DNA of 5,805 nucleotides from Nitrospira sp. (GCA_026994095.1 JALWRU010000244.1:1-5805), one strand, 5' to 3'; shown: positions 1 to 5,805, numbered from the stretch's first letter. The notes: generated by a model from the sequence alone, not told the origin. Made by a program: numbers and translations.

Positions 1-1412
1 GCCGTGGCTGCGCCATAGGCCAGCGTCGGTCGCCAGTGCCAGCGGGAGGGGGTCGCCGTCCCACGATCCGGTGCCAGCAGGCGGGCCATTAATTGCCAAC
101 TGTTGGGGAGTATCAGCACCATGGCCAACAACCCGGCCAGCATGGCCCATGCCAATGGTCCGATGAGCGTTCTGGCCCCCACCATGCTGCCCAGTCCGTG
201 CTGGCCCGCCATTCCGGCCAGCACGGTGGTGGCCACCTGAAAATTGTCGGCCCGGAACAGCACCCAGGCGGCGGTCACCGCCAGCAGGGTAAGCAGGCGG
301 CCCAGTCCCCGACCCCACACGGTAGAGCGGCTCAGGTCGTGGCCAAGGCGGCGGCGCAGGGCGTGCCAGCCGTGGTTGATGACCAGCATCAGGCCGTGGA
401 CTCCGCCCCACACCACAAAGGTCCATGCGGCCCCGTGCCACAGGCCGCCCAGCAGCATGGTTAACAGCAGGTTCACATAGCGGCGGAGGGTGCCCTTGCG
501 GTTACCTCCCAGCGGAAAGTAGAGGTACTCCCGCAGAAAACGCGACAGGGTGATGTGCCAGCGCCGCCAGAAGTCGATGATGTTGACCGCCTGATAGGGT
601 GATAGAAAATTGACCGGCAGCCGAATGCCAATCATCAGCGCCAGCCCCAGCGCCATGTCGGAATAACCCGAGAAATCAAAATAGAGTTGCAGGGTAAAGG
701 CCAGCGCCCCGCCCCAGCCGTCCAGCAGGGTGATCGGTATGCCCACCTGCGCCAGATCAAATACCCGCGTGGCGAACGGCTCGACACTGTCGGCGATGAC
801 CACCTTCTTGAACAGGCCGATGAAAAAAAGGGTCATTCCCGCCGCCAGATACAGCGGGTTGAGTCGGTAGACCGCCGCCTGCACAAACTGGCCGATCATC
901 TCTTTGTGATGGACGATGGGGCCTGCCACCAACTGGGGAAAGAAGGTCACAAACAGGGCGTAATGGAGCAGGCTGTACTCTTCGGTTTCATCCCGGTAGA
1001 CATCCACCAGATAGGCGATCTGCTGGAAGGTGAAAAAGGAGATGGCCAGCGGTAGCAGGATGGTATCAAACTCGAATGAGCTGCCCGATACCTGCCCGGC
1101 GACCCCCACCAGAAACCCGGCGTATTTGTAGTACCCCAACAGCAGCAGATTGGCGCTGACGGCCACTGTTAACAGGCCCTTGCGGGTACGGCCCTGCCCG
1201 GCAGCGATCCACCGGCCCGCCATAAAATTAAACAGGGTAGAGCCGACCACCAGCACCACATAGGGTGGGTGCCACCAGCCATAAAATACCAGCGATGCCA
1301 GCACCAGCCAGCAGGTGGCGGCATTCAGCCAGCCGCGTCCGCCCAGCCAGAAAAAGATCGTCAGGGCGACCGGCAGGAACCCCAGAATAAACAGATACGA
1401 ATTGAACAGCAT
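1..1412 (-). CDS. AlgI-like MBOAT membrane O-acyltransferase (3' end cut by window edge)
   Basis: A 470-codon reading frame starts at the ATG at 1412 and runs off the left edge without a stop. The product is very hydrophobic, with many predicted membrane segments. It carries the hallmarks of bacterial MBOAT proteins of the AlgI type: FYGWW at about residues 43-47, DFWRRWHITLSRFLREYLYF at about 280-299 followed by PLGGNRKG, and LWHGAAW at about 324-330, whose His326 matches the family's catalytic histidine. WVLFRADNF (383-391) and LPNSWQ (435-440) are typical late motifs, so only some tens of residues should be missing. The family transfers acyl groups, usually acetyl, across the inner membrane to exported polysaccharides or related polymers, normally with an SGNH/AlgX-like partner; that partner would lie beyond the left edge. 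The start is the first in-frame candidate after a TAG 27 nt upstream. No good Shine-Dalgarno lies close to it; the nearest, AGGGAG, is 17 nt away. The substrate cannot be told from sequence. Confidence 0.93.
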   Translation of the reverse strand, partial: MLFNSYLFILGFLPVALTIFFWLGGRGWLNAATCWLVLASLVFYGWWHPPYVVLVVGSTLFNFMAGRWIAAGQGRTRKGLLTVAVSANLLLLGYYKYAGFLVGVAGQVSGSSFEFDTILLPLAISFFTFQQIAYLVDVYRDETEEYSLLHYALFVTFFPQLVAGPIVHHKEMIGQFVQAAVYRLNPLYLAAGMTLFFIGLFKKVVIADSVEPFATRVFDLAQVGIPITLLDGWGGALAFTLQLYFDFSGYSDMALGLALMIGIRLPVNFLSPYQAVNIIDFWRRWHITLSRFLREYLYFPLGGNRKGTLRRYVNLLLTMLLGGLWHGAAWTFVVWGGVHGLMLVINHGWHALRRRLGHDLSRSTVWGRGLGRLLTLLAVTAAWVLFRADNFQVATTVLAGMAGQHGLGSMVGARTLIGPLAWAMLAGLLAMVLILPNSWQLMARLLAPDRGTATPSRWHWRPTLAYGAAT

Positions 1413-1443
1413 AGCGGGTCGGAGAGCAGCTCCCTACAGGTGG

Positions 1444-1468
1444 CCGGGTGGGTCACACACCCCACCGG
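1444..1468 (-). repeat. Imperfect inverted repeat in the gap before the MBOAT gene
   Basis: On the minus strand the arms CCGGTGGG and CCCACCCGG flank an 8-nt loop and can pair over 8 bp with one bulged C; the inner 6 bp (GGTGGG/CCCACC) are perfect. It sits in the 111-nt gap between the YHS gene and the MBOAT gene, about 32 nt before the MBOAT start. No T-run follows, so it is not a Rho-independent terminator. It may be an RNA hairpin that affects MBOAT expression or mRNA stability, or a chance pairing in GC-rich DNA. The rest of the gap shows no gene or clear promoter. Confidence 0.35.
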
Positions 1469-1523
1469 TAGCCATAGTGTAGGAGATTTGGCAGACCGTG
1501 TTCGACCGGGGCGGACGGTGGGG

Positions 1524-1997
1524 TTACTTCTCCAGCAGTCCCGGCCACAGCCGGTCGGCTTCGACAATAAAGTGGTCCCGGTCCTTGAGCCATTTTTTCT
1601 GCACTCTGGCGCTGTAGTTCAGGTACAGCTTGCCGTCCACAATGGTCCATTCATCCGGGTCAATCCCGGCGATTTTGTTGAAGGCGGCCGCATAGGCGCA
1701 GTAGCCGCCGTAGCGCGGGGCGTATTGCTCCGGCTCGGCGGCGAACAGGTCCCGGTGTTCGGTGCTGGCAAAGTACCAGTTGGCCCCCTGCCACTCCAGC
1801 GTGATCTGTTTGTTGCCCTTCACCGGCGCGCGGTCGGTGAAATAGGCCACCGGGTCGTAGCCCTTGATGGCCTTGTTACCAAAGAAGGTGGTGTTGATGG
1901 GGTCGGTGGCCCAGACGGCAGTGCTGGTCATCACTGACAGCCCCAGCGCCAGCAATAGCCCTGCGCCGATTGATCTCCAGGAAAGGGGCGGTGTCAT
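1524..1997 (-). CDS. Secreted YHS-domain protein
   Basis: This is a complete 157-residue protein. Residues 1-30 form a Sec-type signal peptide: Arg8, a hydrophobic core (GAGLLLALGLSV), then AVWA with likely cleavage before TDP at residue 31. The mature part follows the pattern of periplasmic YHS-domain proteins: AIKGYDPVAYF (43-53), an aromatic cluster NWYFAS (73-78), RYGGYCAYA (95-103), DPDEW (113-117), KLYLNY (123-128), and a C-terminal W-x-G end. Cys100 is the only cysteine. YHS domains are small folds associated with metal handling in some proteins, but the role of this stand-alone exported group is not established. The start is well supported, with GGGAGA 6-7 nt upstream of the ATG. The gene follows olsF by 57 nt and precedes the MBOAT gene by 111 nt. 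A periplasmic role is inferred from the signal peptide; the link to lipids or acylation rests on location only. Confidence 0.9.
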   Translation of the reverse strand: MTPPLSWRSIGAGLLLALGLSVMTSTAVWATDPINTTFFGNKAIKGYDPVAYFTDRAPVKGNKQITLEWQGANWYFASTEHRDLFAAEPEQYAPRYGGYCAYAAAFNKIAGIDPDEWTIVDGKLYLNYSARVQKKWLKDRDHFIVEADRLWPGLLEK

Positions 1998-2003
1998 GGT
2001 TGT

Positions 2004-2009
2004 TCTCCC
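2004..2009 (-). promoter_or_regulatory. Shine-Dalgarno of the YHS gene
   Basis: GGGAGA on the minus strand ends 6 nt before the ATG at 1997. It is the clearest ribosome binding site in the window. It suggests that the YHS gene is translated independently, unlike olsF and the NRDE gene, which lack such a site and appear to be translationally coupled. Confidence 0.7.
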
Positions 2010-2054
2010 GATGGGGTGGGGGGCGAAAAGGTGGGGCGGTAGTGCATGGTTGCG

Positions 2055-3791
2055 TTAATTACCCGCTGATACAGGGTCAGCCCGTTTGCTGGCGGTACCG
2101 ATATAGCGCTCGTACTTGGACGGGTACAGTTTGCGGGTATCCACCAGCACGAAGTTGTCGATGCAGTTGTTAAACCCTACATCCAGTCCCGGTGCCAGCA
2201 TGTAGACCCCACCGGGCGGGGCCAGTGCGGTGTACTGCTTGAACAGGGCCGGAATGGCACAGCCCATGTTGCGCAGACTGTCCTTGAGGACCCGCAGTTC
2301 GGTTTTGTAATCGTCACCGGGAAAGAGCGCCTTGCAGTCTGCTTCAATCTGCGGGTCGGCCTTGTAGGGGTACAGCGGTCGTACCAGTTGCAGACCGTCG
2401 CCGCCAAAGTGCTGCTGATAGAACACGGTCAACATGGCCTGGGCCTGCTGGGGGTACTCGCTGCTGATGCTGACCGCGCCAAACAGGTAGTGGTACTGGG
2501 GGTTCTGACGGATGTAGGTGCCGATGCCGTACCACAGGTAATCGAGACTGCGGCTGCCCCAGTAGCGCGGTTGTACAAAGCTGCGGCCAAACTCCAGCCC
2601 CTGTTCCAGATAGGGGCGTGCGGCAGGCAGGTATTCATAAATGGTTGAGCTGTAGAGCGCCTTGTCGCCTTTTTGGGCGATGGTCTCACCGGCGGCGCAG
2701 AAACGGTAACCGCCCACCAGCTCCAGCTCGTCATCGTCCCACAGCAGCAGGTGCATGTAGTCCTGATCGTAGTGGTCCAGATCGCGCCGTTTGCCGGTGC
2801 CCTCGCCCACCGCCCGGAAGGTGACCTCGCGAATACGCCCCAGCTCACGCATGGTGCAGGAGTCCTTGACGTAGGCGGTCAGGTGAATCTCTTTGCCGTC
2901 CGGGGTGATGCCCAGTAGCGGGCTGGCCTTGATCTCGTCACGCAGGGCACGGCGGTCTTCCGGGTGGGCGATGGGGGCCTCGGTCTCGAAGATCCCCTTG
3001 CGGTTTCTGCCGATGGTGTAGACATGTTTTTTAATGAGCTGCGCCAGTTCGCCCTTGTCGAGCCGCATGTGGCTGTAGTTGTCGAACTTGATTTGGCGGC
3101 CCACCCGTAACTCCAGTTGACCGTGCCGCTGTTTGAACATCTCGTGGGCCAGCCACAGGGTCGAAATCTTGCGGGCCACCAGCGACAGCAGGTAAAAGAA
3201 GGTGGAGTTGCGGGCGTTCACATAGACCGGCAGAATCGGGCTGCGGGTCGAGGCGGCCAGACTCAAAAAGCCGCGCCGCCATTCACCGTCACGGATGCCC
3301 TGCCAGCCAAAGCGTGACACCACCCCGGCAGGAAAGATAACCACCGCGCCATCGTTGTTCAGGTGGCTGCGGACGTCCTGTATATTGCTCTTGGTGGTCT
3401 TGCCGGTCATGTTGTCCATCGGGAACAACATGGAGCGCAGCGGTTCAATATGACCCAGAATCCGGTTGCCGACGATCTTGACGTCGGGTCGTACCGACTT
3501 GAGCAGGTGGATCAGGCAGAGCGCATCCAGAGAGCCCAACGGGTGATTGGCCACCACCATCACCCGTCCCTGGGCGGGGATATTCTCCAACTCCTGAGAA
3601 CGCACCTGATAGCTGAAATCGAGAAACTGCAGGCCCTGATCGATCAGGTCGTAACCGGACAGGTGCGGGTAGCGCCGGGCAAACTCGTGGAACTCTTTTT
3701 CGTGCAGCAGCTTGCGCAGCACCATGATGAGCGGCTTCTGCCCGCGCACGTTGGGCAGATGGGTCTCGACCACGTCCTTGACGTTAATCAT
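2055..3791 (-). CDS. olsF: OlsF-type bifunctional acyltransferase for ornithine-lipid-like aminolipid synthesis
   Basis: This 578-residue protein fuses two enzymes. The N-terminal half (about 60-260) is a PlsC/LPLAT-like O-acyltransferase with the NHPLGSLD motif at 82-89 and FPAG at 153-156. The C-terminal half (about 300-560) matches OlsB-type GNAT-fold N-acyltransferases: FRAVGEGTGKRRDLD (325-339), LLLWDDDELELVGGYR (348-363), EFGRSFVQPRYW (400-411), LWYGIG (419-424), LFGAVSISSEYP (436-447) and LDVGFNNCIDNFVLVD (536-551). In characterised OlsF proteins the C-terminal part N-acylates the amino acid with a 3-hydroxy fatty acid, and the N-terminal part then adds the second fatty acid to the hydroxyl. 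The start at 3791 is chosen because it overlaps the preceding stop as ATGA and begins the conserved region; the frame stays open 77 codons further upstream, but only inside the ATP-grasp gene. No Shine-Dalgarno is visible, so translation probably depends on the upstream gene. The head-group amino acid (ornithine, lysine, glutamine or glycine) cannot be read from sequence. Confidence 0.88.
   Translation of the reverse strand: MINVKDVVETHLPNVRGQKPLIMVLRKLLHEKEFHEFARRYPHLSGYDLIDQGLQFLDFSYQVRSQELENIPAQGRVMVVANHPLGSLDALCLIHLLKSVRPDVKIVGNRILGHIEPLRSMLFPMDNMTGKTTKSNIQDVRSHLNNDGAVVIFPAGVVSRFGWQGIRDGEWRRGFLSLAASTRSPILPVYVNARNSTFFYLLSLVARKISTLWLAHEMFKQRHGQLELRVGRQIKFDNYSHMRLDKGELAQLIKKHVYTIGRNRKGIFETEAPIAHPEDRRALRDEIKASPLLGITPDGKEIHLTAYVKDSCTMRELGRIREVTFRAVGEGTGKRRDLDHYDQDYMHLLLWDDDELELVGGYRFCAAGETIAQKGDKALYSSTIYEYLPAARPYLEQGLEFGRSFVQPRYWGSRSLDYLWYGIGTYIRQNPQYHYLFGAVSISSEYPQQAQAMLTVFYQQHFGGDGLQLVRPLYPYKADPQIEADCKALFPGDDYKTELRVLKDSLRNMGCAIPALFKQYTALAPPGGVYMLAPGLDVGFNNCIDNFVLVDTRKLYPSKYERYIGTASKRADPVSAGN
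3788..3791 (-). other. ATGA stop/start overlap coupling the ATP-grasp gene to olsF
   Basis: The TGA stop of the ATP-grasp gene (3790-3788) overlaps the ATG of olsF (3791-3789) by two bases, giving ATGA. The preceding bases (CACCGGGTCCCG) contain no convincing Shine-Dalgarno. Termination-reinitiation is the likely mode of olsF translation, which would tie the amounts of the two enzymes together. Confidence 0.75.
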
Positions 3792-4867
3792 CGGGACCCG
3801 GTGGGGGCGTTCAGCAGCGGCGACACCAGCCGCGCAAACTGGCGCAGGTTGTGGGGGCGGTGGCCCTGATCCCGGTTGTAGGCACCGATGCTCATGGCCG
3901 AGCGCCACTGCTTGAAAAAGACCCGGTAGGCATATAGCACCGAATGGCGCGGGTCGTAGATGTGGGCCGCCTCCGAGGCGACACCGTTGACCTCCAGGAT
4001 CTGAAAATTCTTGCCGTTCCACAGGTCGTCGGGCTGTTCGACCTTGATGTCATAGCGACCAAAAAAGAAGGCAGGCATGCTGCGGCTGATGGATTCGATG
4101 GCGTCCGTCAGGGCTGGTGAGATGCGGTGGTTGCCGTCTAAAAATAGCGCTCCACCGCAGTGGCTGCCAGTCTCCACCAGCGCAAAGGAGTCTCCTTTGG
4201 GCAGAATTTCATGTAGCCGCTGATGGTGCTTGTCCAAAAAGAAGCGCGCCATAAAATGGGCGCGCGGATCGCTCAGGATGAGCTGCTCCAGCGACGACAC
4301 CCCATCGCCGGTCAGGACGGGGTAACGCTTGTCGGTGACCGAAAAAATAGCCCCTTTGGGGTGCTTGGGGTGGCGCATATAGAACACCCCGTACTCCTGC
4401 CCTGCGGCGTACTGTTGCAGGATGGTATCGCCGCTGGCGCGGGTCAGGTAGGTGGCCAGCCGTTCGGCGGAGGGGATGATCTCTACACCCCGGCCGCGCT
4501 CGCCCTGATCCGGCTTGAGTACCACCGGATAGGTCAGCCCCTTGGCATCAATAAACGCAGTGGCGGTGGCGATGCGATCGGCCACCGGCAGGGATGCGGC
4601 AAGGGTGACAAACCTGGGCACACAGTCCGGGTGAAGTGTGGCGATCTTGTTGAGCTCGGCACTTTTACTGGCCCCCAACAGGCCCCCGGCCCCGGACATG
4701 CCCGGATTGGTGACGGTAAAGACCAGCCCCCGGTGGCGGATGCAGAGCGCAACGATATAGAGCACCACCGGAAGGTAGAACAGCCACATGGGCCAGAACT
4801 CCCAGCGCAAGGCCCGTCGCATACTGGAGCGGGCCAGCTGCCAGCGGCGTGATCGGGAGGTGGTCAC
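3788..4867 (-). CDS. Membrane-anchored ATP-grasp family ligase, substrate unknown
   Basis: This 359-residue protein begins with a basic stretch (SRSRR, then RSSMRRALR) and one hydrophobic segment at about 28-43, suggesting an inner-membrane anchor with the catalytic part in the cytoplasm. A conserved-looking linker follows (TNPGMSGAGGLLGASKS, 53-69). The ATP-grasp core shows VVLKPDQGERGRGV (115-128; Lys118 and the Gly-rich loop for ATP), ILQQYAAGQEYGV (149-161), RYDIKVE (271-277) and ILEVNG (290-295). Asp273, Glu292 and Asn294 are the expected metal ligands, so the enzyme looks intact. ATP-grasp enzymes join a carboxylate to an amine or thiol through an acyl phosphate; D-Ala-D-Ala ligase and RimK are relatives, but nothing here identifies the substrate. 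The start is GTG. The codon immediately before it is the in-frame TAG of the NRDE gene, so no earlier start is possible, and AAGGG sits 7 nt upstream. Its overlap with olsF suggests a role in aminolipid formation or modification. Confidence 0.88.
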   Translation of the reverse strand: MTTSRSRRWQLARSSMRRALRWEFWPMWLFYLPVVLYIVALCIRHRGLVFTVTNPGMSGAGGLLGASKSAELNKIATLHPDCVPRFVTLAASLPVADRIATATAFIDAKGLTYPVVLKPDQGERGRGVEIIPSAERLATYLTRASGDTILQQYAAGQEYGVFYMRHPKHPKGAIFSVTDKRYPVLTGDGVSSLEQLILSDPRAHFMARFFLDKHHQRLHEILPKGDSFALVETGSHCGGALFLDGNHRISPALTDAIESISRSMPAFFFGRYDIKVEQPDDLWNGKNFQILEVNGVASEAAHIYDPRHSVLYAYRVFFKQWRSAMSIGAYNRDQGHRPHNLRQFARLVSPLLNAPTGSR

Positions 4868-5632
4868 CTAAGCGCCCTTGACGGCCAGATGCAGGGTCTG
4901 CATCGGTTGTTGCTGACACGGTGCGCCCGTCTGGTAGCGCATGGTGACCTGCCGGGGTCCGGCCTCTACCTCGGTGTAACTGACCGTGTGGGCGTCGGAT
5001 CGGTGCATACAGATGGAGCCGGGGCCGCGCTCCGGCAGGTGGCTCCGGTGCAGCTCACGCAGGGGCCGGGCAGCGGCTTGCTGGTTGGTTGGAGTCTGGC
5101 CGGTCTGGTGTTGGCTCGTCTGGTGTCGATAGACCGCTTGTCGCCCGGCAATCACCTGCTGGCTGTCCACCGATGAAGACGTCAGCATCGGTTCGGTTAC
5201 CACCTCCTGCTGAAGCTGCTGCCCGTCCCAGCGGAAGCAGACGGGGGCTGCGTCTGGCATCATGGCCAGCACCACAAAACTACGAAAGTGGGACCAGTCG
5301 CCATCGGTCATCTGTTGCGCTACTGCCGTCAGGTCCGGGCAGCCTGACAGGCGTGTGACCAACTGTCCCCGGCTGTGCCACTGGTCGCCGGTCGGCGGGT
5401 GGCTGGCGGGGCGGTCGGTATCGCGGTAGCCGTTCAACAGGCAGACCGCCAGACCGTATTCGTTGGCGCCGATCCAGCTACCGCCGCCGTCCGGGTCCTG
5501 TGGTGCCAGATAGCGGGTGCCGTCCTGCTCGCGCAGGGCAGCAGGCAGTGCAATGCTGCGGGTGCGCTGTTCATCCCGGTTAAAACAGAGGGTATACCCG
5601 GACGGGTGGTTGGCCCAGGTCACGGTACACAT
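4868..5632 (-). CDS. NRDE/TANGO2-family protein with predicted N-terminal cysteine nucleophile
   Basis: This complete 254-residue protein has the defining NRDE signature: it begins MCTVTW and has FNRDEQ at 17-22. Further family matches are DGGGSWIGANEYGLAVCLLN (48-67), SRGQLV (87-92), TSSSVD (151-156) and a C-terminal block from LRELHRSHLPE (191-201) to ICMHRSDAHTVSYTEVE (207-223). After removal of Met1, Cys2 would be the N-terminal nucleophile of an Ntn-hydrolase fold. The cellular role is uncertain: the human relative TANGO2 has been linked to heme and lipid homeostasis, and bacterial members are mostly uncharacterised. A Gln/Thr-rich stretch (about 165-185) occupies a variable loop. The start lies 3 nt after the DinB-family stop with no good Shine-Dalgarno, which points to coupled translation. 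Its stop directly abuts the ATP-grasp GTG. Confidence 0.9.
   Translation of the reverse strand: MCTVTWANHPSGYTLCFNRDEQRTRSIALPAALREQDGTRYLAPQDPDGGGSWIGANEYGLAVCLLNGYRDTDRPASHPPTGDQWHSRGQLVTRLSGCPDLTAVAQQMTDGDWSHFRSFVVLAMMPDAAPVCFRWDGQQLQQEVVTEPMLTSSSVDSQQVIAGRQAVYRHQTSQHQTGQTPTNQQAAARPLRELHRSHLPERGPGSICMHRSDAHTVSYTEVEAGPRQVTMRYQTGAPCQQQPMQTLHLAVKGA
4875..4879 (-). promoter_or_regulatory. Shine-Dalgarno supporting the GTG start of the ATP-grasp gene
   Basis: AAGGG on the minus strand lies 7 nt before the GTG at 4867, inside the last codons of the NRDE gene. It decides the start: the next in-frame ATG, codon 16, has no comparable site, and starting there would remove part of the basic N-terminus. 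Confidence 0.6.
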
Positions 5633-5635
5633 GGG

Positions 5636-5805
5636 CTAGACCAGTTGGTCTTCATGACGTGCAGTGGAGGGAGCCAGTGCCAGACGGCGGTCAGCGGCGA
5701 CACCGACCTGCTGCAAAATAACGGTCATCATGGCGATGTGATGCACCGTGTGGCTGTGCAAAAAGGCCATCTCGCGGGACAGGGTGGAATCGGTCAGCAG
5801 TCCGG
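5636..5805 (-). CDS. DinB-family protein, C-terminal fragment (5' part beyond window)
   Basis: The frame enters from the right edge and gives 55 residues up to a TAG at 5638-5636. It contains LSREMAFLHSHTVHHIAMM, then a Gly-containing helix end and LAPSTARH. This matches the C-terminal part of DinB-like four-helix-bundle proteins, in which the His-rich helix supplies metal ligands (the HTVHH segment) and the tail often reads as APST plus a basic residue. Members include metal-dependent thiol-chemistry enzymes and stress-linked proteins of unknown function. This protein should not be confused with DNA polymerase IV, which shares the name dinB. With only the last third visible, the substrate cannot be judged. 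It is the first visible gene of the tightly packed run, 3 nt ahead of the NRDE gene, so the operon promoter must lie outside the window. Confidence 0.72.
   Translation of the reverse strand, partial: GLLTDSTLSREMAFLHSHTVHHIAMMTVILQQVGVAADRRLALAPSTARHEDQLV

Noticed and set aside
93..1055. Plus-strand open frames of about 120 codons (93-464 and 687-1055)
   Set aside because: Both are antisense to the MBOAT gene, with Gln/His/Gly-rich shadow composition. The minus strand shows a continuous conserved MBOAT protein.
1444..1468. Rho-independent terminator between the YHS and MBOAT genes
   Set aside because: The hairpin is short and bulged, and no U-run follows it.
1476..1505. Possible sigma-70 promoter before the MBOAT gene (TCGAAC, 18 nt, TACACT on the minus strand)
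   Set aside because: Only three of six -35 bases and four of six -10 bases match consensus, which is not distinguishable from chance.
1269..1937. 222-codon plus-strand open frame
   Set aside because: It lies antisense to the MBOAT start, the gap and most of the YHS gene. Its product is low-complexity and matches no family I recognise, while the opposite strand encodes clear conserved proteins.
3363..3869. 168-codon plus-strand open frame
   Set aside because: It is antisense to the OlsF N-terminal domain and the ATP-grasp end, with no recognisable domain or ribosome binding site.
3792..4022. 77-codon N-terminal extension of olsF
   Set aside because: The frame is open, but this part lies within the ATP-grasp coding region in another frame, is Pro/Gly/Ala-rich without homology, and the ATGA-coupled start at 3791 fits the conserved protein.
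4223..4852. 209-codon plus-strand open frame
   Set aside because: It is entirely antisense to the ATP-grasp gene, whose motifs are intact. Long antisense frames are expected in GC-rich coding DNA.

Overview
The window reads as one compact, GC-rich (about 60% by eye) stretch of bacterial chromosome, with every supported gene on the minus strand. Transcription therefore runs from the right edge to the left. The protein families and the tight stop-start packing suggest a Gram-negative proteobacterium, most likely a gammaproteobacterium. No rRNA, tRNA or unambiguous marker gene is present, so I do not name a genus. I see no mobile element, CRISPR array, tRNA, rRNA or convincing intrinsic terminator.

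In transcription order (right to left) the layout is: the C-terminal end of a DinB-family protein (5636-5805, cut by the window edge); a complete NRDE/TANGO2-family protein (4868-5632); a membrane-anchored ATP-grasp enzyme of unknown substrate (3788-4867); a fused acyltransferase/N-acyltransferase of the OlsF type, which makes ornithine-lipid-like aminolipids (2055-3791); a secreted YHS-domain protein (1524-1997); and an AlgI-like MBOAT membrane O-acyltransferase (1-1412) whose last codons lie beyond the left edge.

The first four genes are packed almost without gaps. The DinB-family stop is 3 nt from the NRDE start. The NRDE stop directly abuts the GTG of the ATP-grasp gene. The ATP-grasp and olsF genes share an ATGA overlap. 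After olsF the spacing loosens to 57 nt before the YHS gene and 111 nt before the MBOAT gene. There is no terminator in either gap, so one transcript could cover all six genes, possibly with internal control.

The functional theme I infer is envelope or membrane-lipid chemistry. OlsF should build a phosphorus-free amino-acid lipid at the inner membrane. The adjoining ATP-grasp enzyme has a single N-terminal membrane segment and would be suited to forming an amide or peptide bond on an amino-acid substrate. The MBOAT is expected to O-acylate an exported polymer or glycan. The YHS protein is predicted to be exported to the periplasm. The least described part is the ATP-grasp/OlsF pair, which could form or modify the aminolipid head group; this is a hypothesis from gene context only.
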